From assembly GCA_951813615.1 (NCBI GenBank), contig OX638377.1:2294001-2358000 (forward strand): a DNA stretch of 64,000 nucleotides, read 5' to 3'. Of this stretch, positions 47,972 to 56,461 are shown piece after piece (within the stretch, counting starts at the first letter, position 1; each line of letters begins with the position of its first letter). This DNA is from an uncultured Latescibacterota bacterium (GTDB taxonomy: Bacteria > Latescibacterota > UBA2968 > UBA8231). The position numbers and the translations under genes were made by a program. Under the pieces are notes generated by a model, which ran no database searches, was not told the origin of the DNA, and saw only the letters and a program-made list of their open reading frames with translations.

Positions 47972-49255
47972 GTGATCGCAGATGCGCTATTGGGAGAAGT
48001 CGTGTACCGCAGCCGCTTAGGCGCTCTCGACGTATGGGCAGTACCACGGTCAGGCAGTCAGCAAAAAGCGGCCGTGCTGTCCATAGACTACGGTTCGGTC
48101 GATTTACATGTGCGCACCCACGACTCCGGGCAGGTACAAACCACGCCTGCTGGCACCGCACATTTTCTCGAACACCGCCTTTTTGTCAAACCCTACGGCG
48201 ACATCACCGAGCAAATCAACCGCCTCGGCGGCGATGTAAACGCCAGCACCAGTTTTACTTCAACCGTTTTTTCGCTGACGTGCATTGAACATTTTGCCGA
48301 CCATTTAGCGCTGCTCTTTGAACTCGCGTTGGACCTACACATTCTGCCGGACGGTGTTGCCCACGAGCGCGAAATCATCGACCACGAGCTACAGATAAGC
48401 TGCGACGACCCGGAGTGGATCGGGTTTTTGCACGGCCTCAAGGCGCTGTACCAGGATGGCCCTTTGGCATGGGATATGGCTGGCACGCGGGAGAGCATTG
48501 GGCAGATCGACGCCGCTATGCTGACCCGCTGTCACGAAGTCTTTTACCGGCCCGGATACATGGGCCTGTATTTGTGCGGGGATTTCGATGTAGAGGCTAC
48601 TTGTGCGGCCGTCGAGTCCTCCCTGCTAAAGTACAGTCGACCACGCTCTATATGGAATCGCGTGGAGCGGCCGGTGGTTTTGCCGGCCCCGCAGTCGCTC
48701 GGGGCTTTGGCACTGCCGGTCAGCCGACCCTATACCTTGCTGTTTTTCGGCGACGATAAAGCGGGTCAATCGGGACGCGATTTGCTCTTGCGGGAGTTGG
48801 CCTTAGAGCTGGCCTTGGACATCGCCTTGGGGCCAGCGAGCGATTTTTTTGCCGCGCACTACGAAGATGGCCTGATCGACGGCGATGCCTTTGGGGCCGA
48901 GGTCTATGCCGAGCCGACGTTCTGCTTTTGCACGGTGGGCGGATATACCCAGCAGAGCGAGCGATTGCGCGAGAAAATAAACGCCGCCTTGGCCAGCCTT
49001 GACGAGTGCGTTGTGGCCGCGGATTTGGGCCGTGCCAAGCGCAAGTCTTATGGCCTGCTGCTGCGCGCGTGGGAGCAAGCCGAGGACGTGGCCGATATGC
49101 TCTGCTCTGCCGCGGCCAGCGGGGCGGCCCCCAGCGTCTATTTCGACGTACACGAGCAGATCGGGGTCGGCGACATCCTCGAAGTGCTGGAGAGTTGTTT
49201 GTCTCCGGCGCACTTGAGCGCGATGCAGATTGTGCCCACAGGATGCGCGGAGTAA
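47972..49255 (+). CDS. M16-family zinc metallopeptidase, YmfH-like
   Basis: A 427-residue M16 peptidase with the active-site motif intact: PAGTAHFLEHRLFVKPYGDITEQINRLGGDVNASTSFTSTVFSLT, where HFLEH is the inverted zinc motif and EREIIDHEL supplies the distal Glu. It would form a heterodimer with the preceding inactive homologue. The YmfF/YmfH pair acts in 5-aminopentanol-type EF-P modification in Bacillus. GTG 47972 avoids a long overlap with the partner. The next gene starts within its stop codon (TAATG). Confidence 0.88.
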   Translation: MIADALLGEVVYRSRLGALDVWAVPRSGSQQKAAVLSIDYGSVDLHVRTHDSGQVQTTPAGTAHFLEHRLFVKPYGDITEQINRLGGDVNASTSFTSTVFSLTCIEHFADHLALLFELALDLHILPDGVAHEREIIDHELQISCDDPEWIGFLHGLKALYQDGPLAWDMAGTRESIGQIDAAMLTRCHEVFYRPGYMGLYLCGDFDVEATCAAVESSLLKYSRPRSIWNRVERPVVLPAPQSLGALALPVSRPYTLLFFGDDKAGQSGRDLLLRELALELALDIALGPASDFFAAHYEDGLIDGDAFGAEVYAEPTFCFCTVGGYTQQSERLREKINAALASLDECVVAADLGRAKRKSYGLLLRAWEQAEDVADMLCSAAASGAAPSVYFDVHEQIGVGDILEVLESCLSPAHLSAMQIVPTGCAE

Positions 49256-50223
49256 TGGCAGACAAGATTTATCGCTATTGGATCACGGTGCCCAGCGGAT
49301 TGGAGGCGGTGGCACTAGATGAACTGCGCGAGCACGCGCCCGAGATAGAGCAGGTCGAAGTCGAACCGGGTGGGCGCGTGGGCCAGATTTTTTTTACGTA
49401 CAAGCGTAGTCCGGGGCGGCTTCTGCAATTGCGCTCGGCCATGCAATGCGCCGGTTTAATCAGCCAGATGCACGGTGTTACGGTGGGCCGACCAGGGCTT
49501 GAATACATCTGTAAACGCATTGCTCGCTGCGACCTGACGCCAGTCAAAAGCCTTGCGCAGACCCAATCCACTTCAATCGACGCCAATGCTTTTGCTCTGA
49601 GCGCGACGCTGCAGGGCCGGTATCGGTTCAGTTCAGCCGAACTAACCGCGGCCGTAGCGGCAGTTTTGCGCGACGAGCACGGATTGCGTCCAGGCAAAGG
49701 GCCGAACCTGCTGCGCCTTCACTTGCAACTGACCGGGCGAAGAGCTCTGTTGGGCCTGCGGTTAGGGACGGGCCCTGCGCCGAATGCGGCCGTGGCGTAT
49801 TGCTTGGGCCGCTTGGTGGCCATGCAGCCGGGAGCCTGCGTCCTGTGGGCGCGTCGCGATCCGGGCGAACTGGCCGCATGGCAGGAGCTCTTCCAGCCGA
49901 ACGCCCTAGTCGGGATTCGGTCCTCGGGACGCGGGCGTGGGCCGGTGGGCGTAGTTGCCACGCTGGATCGCCTGCCGTTGGTAGAGGACTGCATCGACTA
50001 TGCGTTCGGTTTTGCTGGCGGCGATTGCGCCGCGCTGCTAGCCGAGTTGGCGCGCGTCTTGCGCTCAGGTGGGATAGCCGCTATCCAAGTGGCAGACTTG
50101 GAGCTTCTCCTCGGCTATCTGGAGATTGGAGTGTATCCGTTGGCTGTCTTGGCCGACTTGAGCTTGCCCGAGCGTGGGCGGCCCTATCGGCTGGTCGTTC
50201 TTGAGAGACTGATCGGCCCTTGA
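49255..50223 (+). CDS. THUMP-domain methyltransferase homologue with degenerate catalytic motifs
   Basis: A 322-residue protein. The first half resembles THUMP-containing RNA methyltransferases: YWITVPSGLEAVALDELREHAPEIEQVEVEPGGRVGQIFF and the THUMP-like LQGRYRFSSAELTAAVAAVLRDEHGLRPGKGPNLLRLHLQLTGRRALLGLRLG. Where the SAM motif I (V-L-D-x-x-C-G-x-G) should be, it reads ACVLWARRDPGELAAW, and where the NPP[Y/F] motif should be it reads DYAFGFAGGDC. ARVLRSGGIAAIQV still matches the later Rossmann strand. It is probably a non-catalytic RNA-binding relative. Translationally coupled to the M16 peptidase. Confidence 0.7.
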   Translation: MADKIYRYWITVPSGLEAVALDELREHAPEIEQVEVEPGGRVGQIFFTYKRSPGRLLQLRSAMQCAGLISQMHGVTVGRPGLEYICKRIARCDLTPVKSLAQTQSTSIDANAFALSATLQGRYRFSSAELTAAVAAVLRDEHGLRPGKGPNLLRLHLQLTGRRALLGLRLGTGPAPNAAVAYCLGRLVAMQPGACVLWARRDPGELAAWQELFQPNALVGIRSSGRGRGPVGVVATLDRLPLVEDCIDYAFGFAGGDCAALLAELARVLRSGGIAAIQVADLELLLGYLEIGVYPLAVLADLSLPERGRPYRLVVLERLIGP

Positions 50224-50254
50224 TATAGCGAAAATCTAGGCGTTATTTAGAAAG

Positions 50255-51547
50255 ATGCATATGGAAACGAATTCGGCTAGGGCTTTCGCCCAGGCACAGC
50301 AGGTCATTCCCGGGGGCGTGAACAGTCCGGCGCGGGCATTCGGCGCAGTGGGTGGTGGCCCTCTCTTTATCGACCGAGGGGTTGGTTCACGGCTAGTTGA
50401 TGTCGATGGCCGCGAATACATCGACTACGTGTGCTCTTGGGGACCGCTCATTTTCGGCCATGCCCATCCTCGGGTCGTCCAGGCCGTGCAGGAAGCCTGC
50501 GCGAAGGGGACCAGTTTCGGTGCCCCTACCGAGCTGGAAATCGCACTGGCCGAGCGCATCGTGGCGATGGTGCCCTCCATCGAGATGGTGCGAATGGTGA
50601 GTTCGGGGACCGAGGCCACGATGGCGGCGGTGCGCTTGGCCCGCGGCCATACAGGCAGGGACAAAATCGCCAAATTCGAAGGCTGCTGGCACGGGCATGG
50701 GGACAGCTTCTTGAGTGAGGCCGGGTCTTCGGCCCTGACCTTGGGGGTTCCCACGAGTCCGGGTGTGCCGCAAAGCGTAGTCGATTCGACCTTAACGCTG
50801 CCGTACAACGACGCGGATGCCGTGCGTGCAGCCGCGCGGGAAAACAGCGGCCAGATCGCCGCCATTATCGTCGAGCCAATAGCCGGAAATATGGGGACCG
50901 TGCCTCCCCGCGAAGGGTTTCTTCCCGCGCTGCGCCAAATAGCCGACGAAGAGGGAATCGTCCTCATTTTTGACGAGGTCATTACGGGGTTTCGCGTCGG
51001 CCCAGGTGGGGCGCAAGAGCGCTATGGCGTGATGCCCGACCTGACGTGTTTGGGCAAAATCGTCGGAGGCGGCTTGCCGGCCGCGGCGTACGGCGGCAAG
51101 CGGGAAATCATGGAAAACGTGTCGCCATTGGGCATAAAAGTCTCACAGGCTGGCACTTTATCGGGCAATCCGCTCGCCATGGCTGCGGGCTTGGCGCAAT
51201 TGAACATGTTGTCCGAACCCGGAATCTACGAAACGCTGGAGAGTCGCTGCGCCGACTTGGCGGATGGCATGGCCGACAATCTGCAAAAACTGGGCTTGGA
51301 CTACGCGCTAAACCGGGTTGGTGCCATGCTCTGCATGTTTTTTACTTCGCGCCCAGTGGTGGATTTTGCCAGCGTCGGAACGGTCGACTTAGAGCGCTTT
51401 AAGCGCTATTTCTGGGCTTGCCTAGAGCGGGGCCTCTATCTAGCTCCCTCCCAATACGAATGCATGTTCCCCTCATTCGCCCACGGGGAAGGGGATATCG
51501 AAGAAACGCTCCGCATTCACTTTGACGCGCTCAAGGCTATACATTGA
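50255..51547 (+). CDS. hemL: Glutamate-1-semialdehyde 2,1-aminomutase
   Basis: A 430-residue PLP enzyme of C5 heme synthesis: QAQQVIPGGVNSPARAFGAVGGGPLFIDRGVGSRLVDVDGREYIDYV, MVRMVSSGTEATMAAVRLARGHTGRDKIAKFEGCWHGHGDSFL, IFDEVITGFRVGPGGAQERYGVMPDLTCLGKIVGGGLPAAAYGG with the PLP Lys, and the GTLSGNPLAMAAGLAQL loop. Full length. A second ATG two codons in is also possible. The SPOR lipoprotein gene overlaps its stop by four bases. Confidence 0.97.
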   Translation: MHMETNSARAFAQAQQVIPGGVNSPARAFGAVGGGPLFIDRGVGSRLVDVDGREYIDYVCSWGPLIFGHAHPRVVQAVQEACAKGTSFGAPTELEIALAERIVAMVPSIEMVRMVSSGTEATMAAVRLARGHTGRDKIAKFEGCWHGHGDSFLSEAGSSALTLGVPTSPGVPQSVVDSTLTLPYNDADAVRAAARENSGQIAAIIVEPIAGNMGTVPPREGFLPALRQIADEEGIVLIFDEVITGFRVGPGGAQERYGVMPDLTCLGKIVGGGLPAAAYGGKREIMENVSPLGIKVSQAGTLSGNPLAMAAGLAQLNMLSEPGIYETLESRCADLADGMADNLQKLGLDYALNRVGAMLCMFFTSRPVVDFASVGTVDLERFKRYFWACLERGLYLAPSQYECMFPSFAHGEGDIEETLRIHFDALKAIH

Positions 51548-52062
51548 ACGCGGCGAATTCCCATAGGCTGTGGCTGCTCGCTTGGACAGTCCTCTGGATC
51601 GGGGGATGCTTCGACAGCGATGTACCCGAATCCGAGCCGACCCCCGAATCCGAACCTGCTGGACGCAGCGAAATAGTCATTTTAACGCCGGCTGACTCTG
51701 TGTCCACGCCAGTCGCTGCCAGCGCTGCCAGCGATGCCAGAGCCGCTAGCACGCCAGTCGCTGCCAGTGATGCTAGCGATGCAGTCGCTGCCGGCGATAC
51801 CAGTGATGCTACCCCCGTATTTTTTGATCCCGACGGCGAATTTACCATTCAAGTCGGCGTTTTTCGGGACGCGAAACGAGCCGATCAAAAGGTGCGCGAA
51901 TTGAAGGGCGAGGGCTATCCGGCCTATAGCGTGCAGAGCGATGCTGGCGTGCGGGTGCGGATCGGTTATTTCACCAACCGCGCCGACGCCGAGCGCTTTG
52001 GCCGCATTTTTGCCAAGGATCGCGGTGTTGAGTATTGGATAGACCGGCGCATCCATGAATAA
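51544..52062 (+). CDS. Lipoprotein with SPOR peptidoglycan-binding domain
   Basis: A 172-residue protein: LWLLAWTVLWIGGC is a signal with lipobox, then an acidic linker, an Ala/Ser/Asp-rich spacer made of two 15-residue repeats, and a C-terminal SPOR domain (FTIQVGVFRDAKRADQKVRELKGEGYPAYSVQ...VRVRIGYFTNRADAERFGRIF). SPOR domains bind denuded glycan strands at division sites. It starts at TTG overlapping the hemL TGA and overlaps the next gene by eight bases. Confidence 0.83.
   Translation: MNAANSHRLWLLAWTVLWIGGCFDSDVPESEPTPESEPAGRSEIVILTPADSVSTPVAASAASDARAASTPVAASDASDAVAAGDTSDATPVFFDPDGEFTIQVGVFRDAKRADQKVRELKGEGYPAYSVQSDAGVRVRIGYFTNRADAERFGRIFAKDRGVEYWIDRRIHE
51703..51792 (+). repeat. Two in-frame 45-base tandem repeats in the SPOR lipoprotein linker
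   Basis: Units 51703-51747 and 51748-51792 encode STPVAASAASDARAA and STPVAASDASDAVAA. A 17-base stretch, starting ACGCCAGTCG, is identical in both. The linker can be expected to vary in length between strains. Confidence 0.75.
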
Positions 52063-52465
52063 AACTCGCGTACTGTGTTGCGGCACTTTTGATTATCTGC
52101 ACCCAGGCCACCGCTCCTTTATCGCGCAGGCGGCTGCGTTGGGCGATGAACTGTTCGTCGTGGTCGCCCGCGACGAGAATGTCCGGCGCATCAAAGGGCA
52201 CTATCCCGACCAATCCCAAGAGGAGCGCAAGGCCGCGCTGGCGAAGCTGCCCGAGGTCACCGAGGTTCGCCTCGGCCACGAGGGATCCAACTTCTTGCGC
52301 ATCGTCGGCGAGATCGCGCCCAACATTATTGCCCTCGGCTACGACCAAAGGAGACCAGCGGGTTTGGCCGAGGCCTTCCCCCAATGCGAAATAGTCGTGC
52401 TCCAACCCCATTGCCCCGAGCAGTTTAAGTCGTCCATCTTCCGACGTCAGGAAGGCCGCACTTGA
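52055..52465 (+). CDS. Cytidylyltransferase-like nucleotidyltransferase (RibL/TagD type)
   Basis: A 136-residue HIGH-superfamily nucleotidyltransferase: VLCCGTFDYLHPGHRSFIAQAAALGDELFVVVARDENVRR with the HxGH motif, and the C-terminal FKSSIFRR in place of the usual ISTT-x-I-x-R signature. Candidates are archaeal-type FAD synthetase RibL, glycerol-3-phosphate cytidylyltransferase, or an ADP-heptose synthase-type domain; the DNIIALGYDQ-like block (PNIIALGYDQRR) leans to RibL. ATG overlaps the preceding stop by eight bases. Confidence 0.75.
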   Translation: MNKTRVLCCGTFDYLHPGHRSFIAQAAALGDELFVVVARDENVRRIKGHYPDQSQEERKAALAKLPEVTEVRLGHEGSNFLRIVGEIAPNIIALGYDQRRPAGLAEAFPQCEIVVLQPHCPEQFKSSIFRRQEGRT

Positions 52466-53013
52466 GTCCCTTGCCTCAGCTCATCCTCTGGTATGGGCGC
52501 GAGGCGGCCCCGGCCTTGCCGGAAATGGTCGGTTATAGGCTGCGGACGTACCAGCCGGGCGACGAGGAGGGTTGGTTGGCCTTATTACAGGCCAACGGCG
52601 AATTGGGCCGTTGGGACCGGCGGCGACTAGAAGGCGTGCTAGAAGAAACCCGGGTCCAGCTCTTTATCGAGTACGAGGGGCAGATCGTCGCCTGTACGGG
52701 TTGTAACGACCGCACTCGCGAACTACGACCATGCTGGGAAATGGGTTGGGTTGCGGTCCACCCAGACTTTCAGGGGCACGGGCTAGGCAAGTTCATCGTA
52801 AGCGCGGCCGTGGCCCAAGCCAAGGCGCTGGGCCCACGGCCCATATACCTGCTGACCGACGACTTTCGCATCCCGGCCCTGTGCTGTTACCTCAAGCTGG
52901 GTTTCGCACCCAATAACAGCCATTCATCCTACCCGCGCCGGTGGGCCGAGATATTTGCCCTTTTGGGGGAAGATTATCAGGCGCTAAAACCCGAGTTCGT
53001 CCCCTCAGATTAA
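52462..53013 (+). CDS. GNAT-family N-acetyltransferase
   Basis: A 183-residue acetyltransferase. The CoA-binding motif A is VAVHPDFQGHGLGKFIVSAAVAQAKALGPRPIYL, preceded by strand QLFIEYEGQIVACTGC and followed by IPALCCYLKLGFAP. The N-terminal LRTYQPGDEEGWLALLQANGELGRWDRRRLEGVL matches a subgroup seen in FCB-like and sponge-associated bacteria. Substrate unknown. TTG start overlapping the previous TGA; the end overlaps the convergent sulfatase-fold gene by four bases. Confidence 0.82.
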   Translation: MSPLPQLILWYGREAAPALPEMVGYRLRTYQPGDEEGWLALLQANGELGRWDRRRLEGVLEETRVQLFIEYEGQIVACTGCNDRTRELRPCWEMGWVAVHPDFQGHGLGKFIVSAAVAQAKALGPRPIYLLTDDFRIPALCCYLKLGFAPNNSHSSYPRRWAEIFALLGEDYQALKPEFVPSD

Positions 53014-54113
53014 TCCATATAACCCAAGGCTCGTAGCCGCTGGTGCAAGAGGTCGCGGTCCGTGGTCTGGTCAAACTCCGCTTGGACATAATTAGAAGCT
53101 TCTCTGAGCGCTGCGTACGCTTGGTGGTATGGGCGAGTATCGAGTGCTGGGAGTGGCCGCTCGCTAAACGTCTCGACCAAGGTTTCGTGCTGGGTTGATT
53201 GATCGCAGGTGAATTTGGCACTGGCATTGAAAAGGGACCATTGGCGGCCTTGTTGAGCGGTCGGTCCGGGATCGATTTCGGCCAAGTAATACTCAGGTGG
53301 GGAAGGGGTGCGGATGTCGCGGGCAAAGCCATCGTAGGTATATTCCAACTGCAATAGCGATAAAAAGGTCGGGAATAGATCCATCAGCGAGATGAGGTCG
53401 CGCCCAGTGGGTTCTTCCGAGGGAAGTCGATAATACAGAGGCACCCGCAGCACATCGTTGCACAGGGTCTGACCGTGATAGGGTTCGTCGGCCCGCCAAC
53501 TCTGGCCGTGGTCGCTAATAATAAAAACGCCCCATGTGCTCAGATCCAAGGCGGTCAACAGCCGGGCGATGTGCCGCTCAAAAAGCTGTTCAATGGCCGT
53601 GCGATAACGCGTCTGTACCTCGCCAATGCGCCCAGCCGCTAGCAGCTGACCCACCTCCCCAAAGGCCAGCCCATCTGCGGCACCATAAGGGGGATGAACA
53701 CTCCAGTAGTGAATAAAGAGAACGGTCGGCTCGCGGCGTTGCAGCCAGTCGGCGAGCTGCTCGTCGGTGGGCAGGGGAGCGATGTGGTCGGCATAGCTCA
53801 GGCCAGTGAAAATGTCCTGAGCCTCTGAGAACGCGCCGACCGCATAGCCAGCTCGACTGCAGAGGTCGAAAAGGTCGGTAACGCCCTGCCGCATAGCAGG
53901 GGAGTGCTGGCCTTCGATGCCGTGTTCAAACGGGTACAGTCCGGTAAAAAGCGAGGTGTGGACCGGGCGGGTCGCCGAAGAGACCGAAAAGCACTGCTGG
54001 CAGAGGTGAAAATCGCGCGTCAAAGCGGAAAATCGGGGCGTGCGCACGGCCGCACTGACCCCGGGAGCAAAATCCAAGCGCAGGCTATCGACCGAAATCA
54101 ACAGCAGGTTCAT
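53010..54113 (-). CDS. Sulfatase/alkaline-phosphatase-superfamily hydrolase
   Basis: A 367-residue protein with the sulfatase fold: metal Asp in LLISVDSLRLDF, nucleophile region SVSSATRPVHTSLFTGLYPFEHGI, second metal site FIISDHGQSWRADEPYHGQTLCNDVLRVPLYYRLP. In true sulfatases the nucleophile sits in C/S-x-P-x-R; here the Pro is Ala (S-x-A-x-R), so a phosphodiesterase or phosphonate hydrolase activity is also possible. No signal peptide, so cytoplasmic. It ends against the GNAT gene and starts two bases from the HU gene stop. Confidence 0.83.
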   Translation of the reverse strand: MNLLLISVDSLRLDFAPGVSAAVRTPRFSALTRDFHLCQQCFSVSSATRPVHTSLFTGLYPFEHGIEGQHSPAMRQGVTDLFDLCSRAGYAVGAFSEAQDIFTGLSYADHIAPLPTDEQLADWLQRREPTVLFIHYWSVHPPYGAADGLAFGEVGQLLAAGRIGEVQTRYRTAIEQLFERHIARLLTALDLSTWGVFIISDHGQSWRADEPYHGQTLCNDVLRVPLYYRLPSEEPTGRDLISLMDLFPTFLSLLQLEYTYDGFARDIRTPSPPEYYLAEIDPGPTAQQGRQWSLFNASAKFTCDQSTQHETLVETFSERPLPALDTRPYHQAYAALREASNYVQAEFDQTTDRDLLHQRLRALGYMD

Positions 54114-54115
54114 AG

Positions 54116-54394
54116 TTAGCGCTGGACGATTCTGTTCTTTACGGCGTTGGAGGGTTTGAAGGTCGGGGTTTTGCGCTTGGGGATTGCGATAGTCGCGCCA
54201 GCTTTGGGATTGCGGCCGGTGCGCGGTGCGCGCTCCACGACCTTGAAGGTGCCAAAGCCGCGGATTTCGACGTGGTCGCCTTTTTCCAATGCTTGAGCTA
54301 TGGCTTCGATAAAACCCTCGATAACGGCCGCGGTGTCCACTTGGGAGAGCCCTGTACTTTGGGCTAGCCGCTGGGCGATCTCGGCTTTAGTCAT
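54116..54394 (-). CDS. HU/IHF-family DNA-binding protein
   Basis: A 92-residue nucleoid protein: MTKAEIAQRLAQSTGLSQVDTAAVIEGFIEAIAQALEKGDHVEIRGFGTFKVVERAPRTGRNPKAGATIAIPKRKTPTFKPSNAVKNRI, the complete HU helix-turn and beta-arm with the GRNP tip that intercalates in DNA. HU-beta and IHF subunits cannot be separated by eye. ATG preceded by AACGGAGAAA. Confidence 0.95.
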   Translation of the reverse strand: MTKAEIAQRLAQSTGLSQVDTAAVIEGFIEAIAQALEKGDHVEIRGFGTFKVVERAPRTGRNPKAGATIAIPKRKTPTFKPSNAVKNRIVQR

Positions 54395-54422
54395 TTGTTT
54401 TCTCCGTTGCTATTACTCGGCG

Positions 54423-55520
54423 TCAGCGCAAGAGGCCCCGCGCCGAGATGTCCCATATTTTCTCCACGCGCCCCTTGCGGACGGCGACGAAGTAATTGTG
54501 CAGAAAGGTCGTCGAATCCGAATAGCCGACGAGCAGTTCGATTCGCTCGCCCAAAGTCGGCCCGGCCTGACCCTCTACTATGTCGAAGACGCCGTGTTCA
54601 GCAGACAGGCCGCGCAAACGCAGATCGTCTCGGCCCAGCACCTCCGGCGGCTGGTGGCCGGACGACAGCGTCTTAAAGCCGGCATCGACGACGACCCGGT
54701 CAGCCGCACGGCTAGTGACCGAGGTGAGCACCGTTAGGGCGGGGGTGAGCGTTTCGACGTGACATTTCCGGCGATACATGACGTCCATAAACACGCCGCC
54801 GCCAGCTTGGAGTTCAGTGACCCCGTCGTGGAGGGCACTGAGCTCGTACGAACCCGTACCACCGGCAGTGACAATCTCCACCGGTATCCCATTGTCCTCA
54901 AGTAGATTACGCGATTCTACTAATATGTCCAATGCTTGGTAACAGGCCTTTTGCTTGGCCGACAGTGGCCAGCAGTCGAGCACGTGGCCCTCGTAGCCCA
55001 TCAGGCCCCTGAACGCCAGCCCCGGTTGGTCGCTAATGGCCTTGGACAAGGTGAGAAGTGGGGGACCAGGCTCCACGCCGACCCGCTTCATGCCAATGTC
55101 GATTTCCACGACCACGGGGATGCGGACGCCCTCGGCGATGGCCGCCGCGGCCATCGGTTCAACGACGGCGATATTATCGACTGCGGCAATGACTTCGGCT
55201 TGGTGTTGCAGGCGAGCTAGGGCCGCGAATTTGACCGGGCTGACGATCTGGTTAGCCAGCAGGATGGAGGGTACGCCATGCGCGACCATCCACTCGGCTT
55301 CGGTCAATTTGGCGCAGGTGATGCCGCAGGCCCCGTTGGCCAGCTCAATGTGGGCTATGGCCGGGGATTTGTGTGCCTTGCTGTGGGGCCGCCATTCCTT
55401 GCCATTGTCGCGGCAATACGCGGCCATGTGCTGCACATTGGATTCAAAGCGGTCGAGATCAAGTAGCAGTACCGGGGTTTCTAAATCGTCTAGGGCTTGG
55501 CCGGGCATGGGTTCATTCAC
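54423..55520 (-). CDS. D-threonine aldolase/DSD1-family PLP enzyme
   Basis: A 365-residue fold-III PLP enzyme. DDLETPVLLLDLDRFESNVQHMAAYCRDNGKEWRPHSKAHKSPAIAHIELANGACGITCAKLTEAEWMVAHG holds the PLP lysine (HSKAHKS). The C-terminal half has LMGYEGHVLD, TAGGTGSYELSALHDGVTELQAGGGVFMD and VVDAGFKTLSSGHQPPEV, with the metal-binding His/Cys near the end (EHGVFD). The family includes D-threonine aldolase and D-serine dehydratase. It overlaps the aldo/keto reductase by four bases. Confidence 0.88.
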   Translation of the reverse strand: MNEPMPGQALDDLETPVLLLDLDRFESNVQHMAAYCRDNGKEWRPHSKAHKSPAIAHIELANGACGITCAKLTEAEWMVAHGVPSILLANQIVSPVKFAALARLQHQAEVIAAVDNIAVVEPMAAAAIAEGVRIPVVVEIDIGMKRVGVEPGPPLLTLSKAISDQPGLAFRGLMGYEGHVLDCWPLSAKQKACYQALDILVESRNLLEDNGIPVEIVTAGGTGSYELSALHDGVTELQAGGGVFMDVMYRRKCHVETLTPALTVLTSVTSRAADRVVVDAGFKTLSSGHQPPEVLGRDDLRLRGLSAEHGVFDIVEGQAGPTLGERIELLVGYSDSTTFLHNYFVAVRKGRVEKIWDISARGLLR

Positions 55521-56461
55521 GGCGTAGATACCCTCCAGTTGCCGGGGTTGAATAGGGCTGAATCCGCGACCTCGATTGCGCGTACGGCTGCTACTATATC
55601 AGGCGGCAGAGGACCGGCCTCGACCGTGCGGATATTGGCTTCGAGTTCGGAGACGCTCGTGGTGCCGAAAATAGCAGAATGAGCGCCGGAAGCAAAGGCG
55701 GCAAAGCGCAAAGCAAGTTCGGACAGGTCCATGCCTGCGTCCTGCGCTAGCCGCAGCAGGGGAGCGGCTAAAGGGGACAGACCAGAAAGCGCAGTCGGGA
55801 GCGAGTCGAGCCGATGCGACAGGACGCCTTGGAGGAAAATGGAGCGCAGGAAGATGCCCATACCCTGCGCTCGGGCGCGGGGGATCACCTTGCGTTCCAT
55901 CCGACGGTCAAGAGCGCTATACGGTATCTGCAGCGAGCAAATTATCTCGGGATGATCTAAGGCGTCGAGCGGTGCCTCTTCGCCGTACGTCGTAACGCCC
56001 CAATATCGCACCCAGCCGCGTTGACAGTACTGTGCTAGCAGGTCCAGCAGGTCTGGGGTTGCAAAGCGCGTGTCGAGGCTGTGCAACTGCACGAGTTCGA
56101 GCACATCGACGCCTAGCGTCTGCAAGCTCTGACTCAGCGACTGCTCGACGGACTGACGCAGTGCCTGCCCGGTCAATAGCCCTGCGCTGTCGGCATCTCG
56201 GATGGAGAGCTTGGTGGCAATCACGGGCCGACACCTCAGCCCAGCACACGCGCGGCCCACGAGACTTTCACTGCGGCCGTACTCTGCTGCCGTGTCGATG
56301 TAGTTGATGCCTAACTCCAAGGCGCGGCGGATCAGCCCAATCACGCGGTCATCCGGCGGTGGCGGCTGTTGGTCCCAGCCATACGCCATGCCCAATTGCA
56401 CGGTGCCAAGGCCCAAGACAGACAGGCGCAAGTTCGTGCGGCCTAGGTTTGCGTATTGCAA
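55517..56461 (-). CDS. Aldo/keto reductase
   Basis: A 314-residue AKR barrel: YANLGRTNLRLSVLGLGTVQLGMAYG, ALELGINYIDTAAEYGRSESLVGRACAGL with the catalytic Asp and Tyr, VIATKLSIRD with the Lys, and LVQLHSLDTRF with the His. C-terminal SAIFGTTSVSELEANIRTVEAGPLP is the NADP(H)-binding region. TTG 56461 is the best start because the conserved N-terminus lies directly after it; it overlaps the murQ end by 19 bases. Substrate unknown. Confidence 0.86.
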   Translation of the reverse strand: MQYANLGRTNLRLSVLGLGTVQLGMAYGWDQQPPPPDDRVIGLIRRALELGINYIDTAAEYGRSESLVGRACAGLRCRPVIATKLSIRDADSAGLLTGQALRQSVEQSLSQSLQTLGVDVLELVQLHSLDTRFATPDLLDLLAQYCQRGWVRYWGVTTYGEEAPLDALDHPEIICSLQIPYSALDRRMERKVIPRARAQGMGIFLRSIFLQGVLSHRLDSLPTALSGLSPLAAPLLRLAQDAGMDLSELALRFAAFASGAHSAIFGTTSVSELEANIRTVEAGPLPPDIVAAVRAIEVADSALFNPGNWRVSTP

